Shown here in pieces: positions 22,529-28,819 of a stretch of 30,440 bases of DNA; positions within the stretch are counted from its first letter, which is position 1; each line of letters opens with the position of its first letter. Source of the stretch: JBGSOW01 sp041738875 (lineage in GTDB: Bacteria; Patescibacteriota; Dojkabacteria; CALFHW01). The DNA lies in assembly GCA_041738875.1 (NCBI GenBank), contig JBGSOW010000038.1, positions 1 to 30,440 of the forward strand. Direction: 5' to 3'. The position numbers and the translations under genes were made by a program. The notes beneath the pieces were generated by a model that was not told the origin of the DNA, searched no databases, and worked only from the letters and a program-made list of their open reading frames with translations.

Positions 22529-25500
22529 TTGTCTCAGAGTCTTTTAATTCACTAGGTATGTGCTGCCAAATTTCCTCTGTAAGGAATGGTATGAATGGGT
22601 GGAGAAGTTGTAGGTATTTCTGGAAAATCACTAATAAAGTAGCAAGTGTGTCAATTCTTTCCTGTGTTTCACCCTCTGTGCGTTGGATTGGATTCCCTTC
22701 TCGGTCAGTAAGAAATATCTTTGATTTTATTTGTTCGATATAAATATCCGCAAAGACGTGCCAAAAATGCATATATATTTCTTCGGCTGCCATCCCGATA
22801 CGGAAATTTGTAAAGTGTTCGTCAACATTTTTCAGTAGTGTCGCAACAGACGATTGCATGATTAAATTAATATCTTTGCCTTCTAGAAGTTCAGTAATTT
22901 TAATTTTTGCAACTGTTTGCAACTCTTCTAATTTTATTTCTTCAGGCGAGATTCTAATTTTAATTTCTGCAACTTTAATTTTAATTTTTTCCAAATCGGA
23001 TTCACTACTACCGCCGAGGTTAGATAGAGTAAACCTTGAGACATTCCAGATTTTATTTAAGAAATTTCGATAGCCTTTTAACTTTTGCCTGTCTACTTTA
23101 TATCCTGCTCCAGCTTTATTGCCCACAATATACATCATACGTAGTGCGTCAGCACCGTATTCGGAAATAATATCTTCTGTATAGACTAGGTTACCTTTGC
23201 TTTTACTCATTTTCTGTCCGTCCTCTCCTTTGATCAGACCATGAAGATATACATTTTTAAATGGCACTTCACCAGTTAGATATAAGCCTAACATCAGCAT
23301 CCGACTAATCCAAAGCTCCAAAATATCATAGCCAGTTTCCATAACATCCGTCGGATAATAGTCCATAAGTCCTTCTGCTGTAAGTGTAGCAATAGGCCAT
23401 TGTCCTGAAGAAAACCAAGTATCAAATACATCATTATCTTGTACCCAGCCATCTTTTTCGAGGCTCTCTTTTTCTGCCTTATAAACGGATTCGTACTTCG
23501 CAAGCAGGTTAGCTAGTTCTTCTGAGTGATAGCTATATTTACGTGTAGCAAAATGTGCTTTATTTAACTCCTCCACAGAAACTACACCTTCACCCAGTTT
23601 CTGGATAAAGTCTTTAAAATTCTGCACTGAAAAATGTTCGTCATTATCCGAATAAATTACAGTTACATTTTCACAAAAATTAGCAATATCACTAATGCGT
23701 TCAATATTTTTCCAAAAACCACGATCCTTATCGGAATTAAAATTAGCAGAGTCTGGATTACTTGGAGCAATTAAAATTAGTGATTTAATTTTAATTTTTT
23801 TGTCCAATATATAATCAATAATAGCAGGTGCGCCGAGCGAGTGGGCCACGACAACTCTATTTTCGAAATTGGTTTTCGCAAATGCTTTTTCATAGTCCGC
23901 AAACGTTTGGTCGATTTCTCCAGTATAAATCTGTTCTGCCCATGGGTATTTCTTTTTAATTTCTGCATAAAAGTTTGCATTTTCAGGAGCAAACCTACCA
24001 GGGATGAGGATTGGGTTAAACTCAGATGGTAAAGACAATTTCGCAAGGCCTTTTTCCACAGCTTCAGGGAGATTCTTAATTTCTTGTCCTCCGATACTTA
24101 GAACTATATTCCCATTTGCGTCAGTATTTTCTGTAATTTCGCCTTTATACCAGACTGGAATACGGTAACCCCACCAAATTGATCTAGAAATAGGCCAATC
24201 ACGTAAATTCTTTAACCACACACCTAATTTTTTAGTCATGTATTCTGGATAGATTTTTACATCTTCTTTTTCAACAGCGTCTAGCGCGGGCAATTTTAAT
24301 TTATCGGTATCGATAAACCATTGGCTCGACATAATTGGTTGGATAATAGTTTTCGTGCGCTCACAAATTACGATATTACTTTTTGCTTTTTCTTTGAAAA
24401 CGACAAAACCTTCATCCTCCATAGAATTTGCGATATTGTCTCGGTCGTCCTCGGCGTGCATACCTTCATATTTTCCACACAGATGGTTCAATTTCGAATC
24501 TTTGCCAATCACATTTTTATAATTAATTGGTCTAGTTTCGTTGCTATTATTGTAGCGAAGGTATATTTCATAATCAGTTGCAGAGTGGGCTGGAGTTAGT
24601 TTTAATAAACCTGTTCCAAATTCTTTATCAACCCCAGGGTCTGCGATCACTAGTAGCTCTATTTCTCCATATGCGGAATTTAATTTAATTTTTTGTTCGA
24701 TCATATCTAGGAACCTCTCGTCATTTGGATTAACTGCTATTGCAGTGTCTCCAAATACTGTTTCAGGTCTAACAGTTCCGATTATGAATCCTTTTGCGTA
24801 TTTATTCTGTAAATTTTTGTCGTCCTCGTTCAACTCTTGTGTAAATTCATCTTCAAGAATTAAAAATGCTGAGCCGTTTGGTATTTGATTTGAAACTATA
24901 TTTTTGTCGTAGACATTTACCGAATTAAAAATCGCTTTAAAAATCTCACTATTTTTAATTTCCGAGATCGTGCCAGTAATTTTATTTTCTTCCGTCACAG
25001 CAACCGCGCAAACAGAACCCTTTAAAAAGACTGACCAGCCTATATTTATCAAATTAATTTCGTCATTTTCTTTGAAAGTAGAAGTGGAATAAAAATAAAT
25101 ATAATTATTATTTACTTTTGCCAAGTATGTATTTTTAATTTTATTTTTTTGAACTACTTTTGCAGTATAACTGCTTGTTAGATCAGTTGAAATCTTTTTA
25201 ATATTTTCATGCACTCCTTTTGCACTCTCCGGCAAAGCATACTTTATATAATACATATGAGAATCAATTTCCTTTCTCTCAGTATCGATATCTGCAACTG
25301 CGCTATTAAGCCCGGGCGACCAATTCACTATACGAACGCCCTTATAAACGATACTGTCCGACCACATTTTGCTAAACGTGTTATATACTGTTGCAGCTAC
25401 TCTCGGATCTAAAGTAAACAGGTCACGGTCGAAATCACTTGAGAGTCCAATCCTTTTCTCGTCATCCTGTGCAATCTTCATTATTTTATTGAAGTAACTA

Positions 25501-25889
25501 TAGGCTTCAGCGTAGAACTCATCCCTGGTGAAATCATCTTTTGATTTACCCTGTGGGGCAAGCACGTCACGAATATATACGATCTCGGCCTGCTGAGCTG
25601 CGTGATCTTTGCCAGGGAACATCAAAACTTTCTTGCCAAGCATCCTTGCTCTGCGTCCAAATACATCCTGATAAGCATAGCCAGACACATTCCCCATGTG
25701 CGGCTTGGCATATGCGTTTGGTGGTGGATTAATAATTGTAAATTTATTTGGATTTTTAATACCTTGTTTTCCTAGAATTTCCTGTGCCGTTTCAGGCTTA
25801 TAGAAGCTATTTTCTAGCCAGTATTCTAATATATTTGTTTCAGTTTTATTCGGATCATAAGGTCCATCTGCTAATTGCTTGATTTTCAT
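22494..25889 (-). CDS. valS: valyl-tRNA synthetase with two large insertions
   Basis: This is a class I synthetase of about 1131 residues (numbering below counts from an upstream in-frame GTG at 25910, seven codons earlier). ATG 25889 is preferred because TAAAAT lies five bases before it. It has PPPNAYAKPHMGN (HIGH variant, 62-74), FPGKDHAAQQ, the editing-domain motif GTVRPETVFGDTA (378-390), GTGLLKLTPAHSATDYE (432-448), NLRDWPISRSIWWGYRIPVWY (568-588), DTWFSSGQWP (830-839), GLIKGEDGQKMSKSKGN (891-907) and an anticodon-binding domain. Insertion one (about 232-372) lies in the CP1 editing domain. Insertion two (about 631-795) is an alpha/beta-hydrolase domain with a Ser-Asp-His triad. The C-terminal coiled coil seen in many ValRS is not obvious. 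The 3' end overlaps convergent tatD by 35 bases. Confidence 0.93.
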   Translation of the reverse strand: MKIKQLADGPYDPNKTETNILEYWLENSFYKPETAQEILGKQGIKNPNKFTIINPPPNAYAKPHMGNVSGYAYQDVFGRRARMLGKKVLMFPGKDHAAQQAEIVYIRDVLAPQGKSKDDFTRDEFYAEAYSYFNKIMKIAQDDEKRIGLSSDFDRDLFTLDPRVAATVYNTFSKMWSDSIVYKGVRIVNWSPGLNSAVADIDTERKEIDSHMYYIKYALPESAKGVHENIKKISTDLTSSYTAKVVQKNKIKNTYLAKVNNNYIYFYSTSTFKENDEINLINIGWSVFLKGSVCAVAVTEENKITGTISEIKNSEIFKAIFNSVNVYDKNIVSNQIPNGSAFLILEDEFTQELNEDDKNLQNKYAKGFIIGTVRPETVFGDTAIAVNPNDERFLDMIEQKIKLNSAYGEIELLVIADPGVDKEFGTGLLKLTPAHSATDYEIYLRYNNSNETRPINYKNVIGKDSKLNHLCGKYEGMHAEDDRDNIANSMEDEGFVVFKEKAKSNIVICERTKTIIQPIMSSQWFIDTDKLKLPALDAVEKEDVKIYPEYMTKKLGVWLKNLRDWPISRSIWWGYRIPVWYKGEITENTDANGNIVLSIGGQEIKNLPEAVEKGLAKLSLPSEFNPILIPGRFAPENANFYAEIKKKYPWAEQIYTGEIDQTFADYEKAFAKTNFENRVVVAHSLGAPAIIDYILDKKIKIKSLILIAPSNPDSANFNSDKDRGFWKNIERISDIANFCENVTVIYSDNDEHFSVQNFKDFIQKLGEGVVSVEELNKAHFATRKYSYHSEELANLLAKYESVYKAEKESLEKDGWVQDNDVFDTWFSSGQWPIATLTAEGLMDYYPTDVMETGYDILELWISRMLMLGLYLTGEVPFKNVYLHGLIKGEDGQKMSKSKGNLVYTEDIISEYGADALRMMYIVGNKAGAGYKVDRQKLKGYRNFLNKIWNVSRFTLSNLGGSSESDLEKIKIKVAEIKIRISPEEIKLEELQTVAKIKITELLEGKDINLIMQSSVATLLKNVDEHFTNFRIGMAAEEIYMHFWHVFADIYIEQIKSKIFLTDREGNPIQRTEGETQERIDTLATLLVIFQKYLQLLHPFIPFLTEEIWQHIPSELKDSETIMYSQLATYRE
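23526..24020 (-). other. RBBP9/YdeN-like serine hydrolase domain embedded in ValRS
   Basis: Residues about 631-795 of the ValRS frame are unlike synthetase sequence and match an RBBP9/YdeN-type alpha/beta hydrolase: ILIPGRFAPENANF (oxyanion side), VVVAHSLGAPAIIDYIL (nucleophile elbow H-S-L-G, Ser691), SLILIAPSNP, VTVIYSDNDEHFSVQ (acid Asp757) and EELNKAHF (His786). The complete order, strand, elbow Ser, strand, SxxD, then His, is present, so the fold and activity are probably intact. It sits between IPVWY and DTWFSS of the catalytic core, where normal ValRS has a short zinc-like connector. Confidence 0.8.
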
Positions 25890-25894
25890 ATGTA

Positions 25895-25900
25895 ATTTTA
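25895..25900 (-). promoter_or_regulatory. -10 box of valS (leaderless layout)
   Basis: On the minus strand TAAAAT (25900-25895) is followed by five bases (TACAT) and ATG 25889. This matches the layout at other genes here and argues for this ATG over the upstream GTG. No clear -35 box is seen. Confidence 0.55.
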
Positions 25901-25925
25901 GCTTATTCACATCTGATTTGCGAAT

Positions 25926-25934
25926 TGCTATAGT
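25926..25934 (+). promoter_or_regulatory. extended -10 promoter of the DUF4352-like gene
   Basis: TG at 25926-25927, then TATAGT at 25929-25934, five bases (AGACT) and ATG 25940. It is nearly identical in layout to the promoter before the RodZ-like gene (TTGCTATAAT there, TTGCTATAGT here). Confidence 0.65.
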
Positions 25935-25939
25935 AGACT

Positions 25940-27085
25940 ATGGATACAAATGCCCCAAATAATCCAACAAATGAGCAGTCAGATGACGGTGTTGAATCAC
26001 TCGAGAATCTGAAAAAGTTGTTCGATAGTTCACCATCCGTAAATCTAACGGGCAGCAATTTTGCAGCTACGGAAGAGAGAGACTTGGATCTAATGAAACC
26101 TCCAGTTACCACAATGAGCTTAGCGCCAGAAACAAGTGTAGCGAAAGCACCGGAGACAGATCTAATGAATACCCCTGATACTACACAAGAAATAAATACG
26201 AATGATTCAGTAAACATTCCAAGTGAGATAAACGAGACTAAAGAGACGAATGAGACAAATAAGACAAATGAGATTAACCAGACTGATCAGACTAACGAGA
26301 TTAATCAGATTAATCCTATTAATAAAGTAGCGTCAGATGTACCAATCAATCCAGATAATTCAATGACTCCGGAAGTCCCTGTAACTCCAAATGCACCTGC
26401 CAATAATATAGTATTGGCAAGCTCTAACGGCGGGAACGACACGAAAGTGCCTGTTGATAGTGCGTCACAGGATTCAACTAAAGAAAGTCGCAAATCGATG
26501 TATATCTATATGGCGATTGGCTTTATTATGATATTTTTACTGCTTGCATGTTGTATTTTTGCAGTAATTGGATTTTCGAGGGTAATTGGTGATGCTACGA
26601 ATGCAAGTAATGGAAACGGTGCGCAAACTCAAACTACTGACCGCGCTAATTCACCAGCAAATACGGACAATGTTTCTGAAAATAACGGAAGTCTTGAGCT
26701 AGCAAGCACACTGAGCCAAGTTGAGGTAAACAAAACTATAACTTTAGGTTCGATGGAATTTACTGCGAAAAGTGTGAATCAAAGCGGAAATAGGTCAATT
26801 TGGGCGGTAAGTATCAAAAATACTGGTGAATCTAGTCTTCGGATTAGTCCTTTGGTTATTACGGATCTTGCCAATGCGAGTGGAGATAGATATATTCTGA
26901 ATACGACTTCATCAAACGAATTGAGAAGGGATGTCTCGCCAGGCGAAGAGATCAATGGAAATATTGTTTATAATTTATTTGATGAACCGAGAGTTTTGAA
27001 ACTTATTGTATTTAATCCTGAACAGCTAACAAACGCTCAATCAATTGAAGTTAATCTTGTAAACGGCGAAATTACGGTAATTTAA
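25940..27085 (+). CDS. DUF4352-like membrane protein with Asn-rich repeat region
   Basis: This is a 381-residue single-pass protein. The first ~185 residues are a disordered, Asn/Thr/Pro-rich cytoplasmic or linker region, including 11 tandem tripeptides of the form (E/K/Q)-(I/T)-N at 96-128. A transmembrane helix lies at about 187-211 with a Cys pair (LLACCIF). The exported C-terminal part, about 250-381, is a beta-sandwich resembling the DUF4352 / Telomeric-repeat-binding-like group (ITLGSMEFTAKSV, WAVSIKNTGESSLRISPLVI, RDVSPGEEINGNIVYNLFDEPR). Such domains occur on bacterial surface lipoproteins and membrane proteins of unknown function. It diverges from valS across a 50-base gap in which both promoters predict leaderless transcripts. 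Confidence 0.7.
   Translation: MDTNAPNNPTNEQSDDGVESLENLKKLFDSSPSVNLTGSNFAATEERDLDLMKPPVTTMSLAPETSVAKAPETDLMNTPDTTQEINTNDSVNIPSEINETKETNETNKTNEINQTDQTNEINQINPINKVASDVPINPDNSMTPEVPVTPNAPANNIVLASSNGGNDTKVPVDSASQDSTKESRKSMYIYMAIGFIMIFLLLACCIFAVIGFSRVIGDATNASNGNGAQTQTTDRANSPANTDNVSENNGSLELASTLSQVEVNKTITLGSMEFTAKSVNQSGNRSIWAVSIKNTGESSLRISPLVITDLANASGDRYILNTTSSNELRRDVSPGEEINGNIVYNLFDEPRVLKLIVFNPEQLTNAQSIEVNLVNGEITVI
26225..26323 (+). repeat. 11-copy tripeptide-encoding (9-base) repeat
   Basis: Eleven consecutive 9-base units encode EIN, ETK, ETN, ETN, KTN, EIN, QTD, QTN, EIN, QIN and PIN. The units differ at synonymous and non-synonymous sites, so the array is old but still recognisable. It lies in the disordered part of the membrane protein and could vary in copy number between strains. 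Confidence 0.8.
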
Positions 27086-27161
27086 GTCTGATTTACCAAA
27101 AATCAAATTGTTCAGTTATTCTTTAAGGTTTTCTTAATAATTCCTAGGTAATATTTTATCT

Positions 27162-27818
27162 ATGGATAGATTTGGTGTTGCAATTAGTGGTTTATTTGAA
27201 GATAGGTGCTGGCTATGTTTTCATCTTGGACATTATTTTTGTTCTAGTTGCAAAGATAAATTTTTGCATAGCTATAACGAGTATAAGGTTTTACCAGAAG
27301 TTGATGTTTTAATTGCGTTTGCATACAACAAGGCCGTTGAATTTTTGATTGAAAGTGGGAAAAATACTGGTTATTTTATGATTTTGAGGTTTTTGGCTGA
27401 AAACGTGTCTAAAGAAATTCTCAGTAATTCTAAATTCAAAAGAACCTTACTATTTAATCCGATATTTACATTTGTACCCATTACAAAGAAAAAAAGGCAA
27501 GCGAGGGGATTTAATCAAGCGGAAAATTTAGCCAAATGGATTGGCTTTTACCTTGGTCAGTCCTTGTTTTATAAATTTGATGTGGTGGATATTTTTGAGA
27601 GGTTGGATGCGAAGTCCACACAAGTTGGAAGTAACCGTGAGGCACGGATGCGTAAAATTTCAGGCAACTTTGTGCTTATCAATTCGCCACCTAGAAATCG
27701 CCCGATCTTTATAATTGACGATGTTGTTACAACGGGTGCAACTTTATCTGAATGCGCGGCGGTATTAAGGTCTCAGGGTTATAGGGATATTTACGGCTTA
27801 GTTATTGCGAGCCACTAA
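27162..27818 (+). CDS. ComF-like phosphoribosyltransferase-fold protein
   Basis: This 218-residue protein has the ComF/GntX layout. An N-terminal zinc knuckle is formed by C16, C19, C27 and C30 (RCWLCF, then FCSSC). Then come the conserved PITKKKRQARGFNQAENLAKWIG (106-128) and the PRPP-binding loop FIIDDVVTTGATLSECA (183-199). ComF proteins act in natural transformation, in single-strand DNA import or processing with ComFA and the primosome, though many relatives are of unknown role. With the pilO-like gene at the window start this hints at DNA uptake. A TAATAT box lies seven bases before the ATG. The tmRNA promoter begins about 30 bases after its stop. Confidence 0.85.
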   Translation: MDRFGVAISGLFEDRCWLCFHLGHYFCSSCKDKFLHSYNEYKVLPEVDVLIAFAYNKAVEFLIESGKNTGYFMILRFLAENVSKEILSNSKFKRTLLFNPIFTFVPITKKKRQARGFNQAENLAKWIGFYLGQSLFYKFDVVDIFERLDAKSTQVGSNREARMRKISGNFVLINSPPRNRPIFIIDDVVTTGATLSECAAVLRSQGYRDIYGLVIASH

Positions 27819-27850
27819 TTTTTTGATTTATTTAATGAAAAAGATCTTCG

Positions 27851-27859
27851 TGCTATAAT
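27851..27859 (+). promoter_or_regulatory. extended -10 promoter of ssrA
   Basis: TG at 27851-27852, one base, TATAAT at 27854-27859. The predicted start near 27866 leaves a short 5' leader that RNase P would remove to give the mature end at 27894. The -35 region is AT-rich without a clear box. Confidence 0.65.
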
Positions 27860-27893
27860 ATTATAGGTCATATTGACCAGTTCGTTACCAACT

Positions 27894-28350
27894 GGGGATG
27901 CAACGGCATCGACAGAAAATTGTGAAGTATAGCTGCAAGTACCGGTTTTGTTGATCGCCGGTTTATCAAACGATTATCACTCGCAAGAGTAAAACTTTAA
28001 ACGGCAACTTATTTGCTAAGGCAGCAGGCTTCGTCAAATCATTCAAGGTAGAGCTTCCGAGCTTCAACTTGAACTTTGGCCAGCTGAATCTTGCCCTTGC
28101 TAGCTAAGAAGTTTACTTCATAGCTACAAGAGTTACTAAAATTCCCTTCGCGTTGGGCGTTTAGTGGCTACACCATAGACGCGATTCAATCTAAACAGTC
28201 TGGCTGATTCTGTTTAGGCCAAGTCCGAATTAGTCATCGCAGGTTATCTTGTTTGAGATTTATGTTGCCTGTGATTACTTAAGTCTCAATAAACTTGTAG
28301 ACGCTATTATGGATCATTTCTGGACGTGGGTTCGACTCCCACCATCTCCA
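27894..28350 (+). ncRNA. ssrA: transfer-messenger RNA (tmRNA)
   Basis: The ends form the tRNA-like domain. GGGGATG (27894-27900) pairs with CATCTCC (28343-28349), including the G3-U70 wobble that marks alanine identity; A28350 is the discriminator. CCA is not encoded (CTT follows). The T arm is perfect: GTGGG, TTCGACT, CCCAC (28326-28342). The 5' part has the tmRNA-like AACGGCATCGAC. The internal tag frame ends in ALAS and a TAA. tmRNA with SmpB rescues stalled ribosomes and tags the product for degradation. At about 457 bases it is longer than the common 350-400. Confidence 0.95.
28003..28107 (+). other. tmRNA tag-peptide reading frame
   Basis: A frame opening at GGC 28003 (after TTTAAAC) encodes 34 residues beginning GNLFAKAAGFVKSF and ending QLNLALAS, then TAA 28105-28107. 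The hydrophobic end resembles proteolysis degrons such as ALAA. A resume point at GCT 28015 (AKAAGF..., 30 residues) is the alternative. Either length is well above the common 8-15 residues. Confidence 0.7.
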
Positions 28351-28359
28351 CTTGTTCTT

Positions 28360-28608
28360 TTATTCTGTGCTCTTTGGACTATTTATAAATTTACAAAACC
28401 TGCTTTTAATATCGTCTTCATATATAAATGCCAAGTCTTTATCTTTAAAAGTACTAAAAAATTTAGCCCAAGTAATTTTTTCTAAACTATTGTCCATAGT
28501 ATCGAATTTGACTCTCAATAAATCAGTAGTTCCTCCTACAATAGCTGGCACACCACCTCTTTCTTTTATCCATTTTTCTATTAACCTAAGATCTGTTGTT
28601 TCTTTCAT
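28360..28608 (-). CDS. small conserved hypothetical protein, 82 residues
   Basis: The frame encodes a small acidic-to-neutral protein with the pattern LIEKWIKERGGVPAIVGGT, LRVKFDTMD, then EKITWAKFFSTFKDKDLAFIYED and a final RFCKFI. This pattern (W..xRGG.PA.V..T, LRI.F, I.W.eFF..F....LAF.Y) belongs to a widespread small bacterial family of unknown function. ATG 28608 is preferred because GGAGG (28618-28614) sits five bases upstream, the only good Shine-Dalgarno in the window. An in-frame ATG at 28620 would add four residues. A TATAAT at 28636-28631 on this strand could drive it. Its stop is nine bases from the tmRNA 3' end, convergent with it. Confidence 0.7.
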   Translation of the reverse strand: MKETTDLRLIEKWIKERGGVPAIVGGTTDLLRVKFDTMDNSLEKITWAKFFSTFKDKDLAFIYEDDIKSRFCKFINSPKSTE

Positions 28609-28771
28609 AGTGTCCTCCAATTGATACTAAATTATATTTATCTGAATAAAGCACTAGCGAAATCGTGTAATTATAATAGTATAGCAAATTCTAATATGGT
28701 CTAAATTTTAGAGTCTGAAGAATTGACAGTAGTTAACTTCGTAGGTCATGAAACACATTTGTGGTCTTCTG

Positions 28772-28800
28772 TTGCTAGATGCGTTACAATGTATACTTAA
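28772..28800 (+). promoter_or_regulatory. promoter of the CBS-domain gene
   Basis: TTGCTA (28772-28777), a 17-base spacer and TACAAT (28795-28800). The predicted start near 28807 lies inside an in-frame upstream extension (ATG 28748) and about 13 bases before ATG 28820, supporting the latter as the translation start. Confidence 0.5.
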
Positions 28801-28819
28801 GCTATTACTAAATTCCCCT

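Noticed and set aside
25890..25910. GTG start adding seven residues to ValRS
   Set aside because: It would lie upstream of the -10 box TAAAAT that sits five bases before ATG 25889, so it would not be transcribed from that promoter.
28249..28624. Plus-strand frames after and within the tmRNA 3' part (78 and 90 codons)
   Set aside because: They overlap the tmRNA tRNA-like domain or lie opposite the better supported 82-residue minus-strand gene, and have no recognisable protein pattern.
28748..28819. ATG start adding 24 hydrophobic residues to the CBS protein
   Set aside because: A TTGCTA-17-TACAAT promoter lies inside this stretch and its predicted start is downstream of the ATG. A membrane-like leader is also not expected for a soluble CBS protein.
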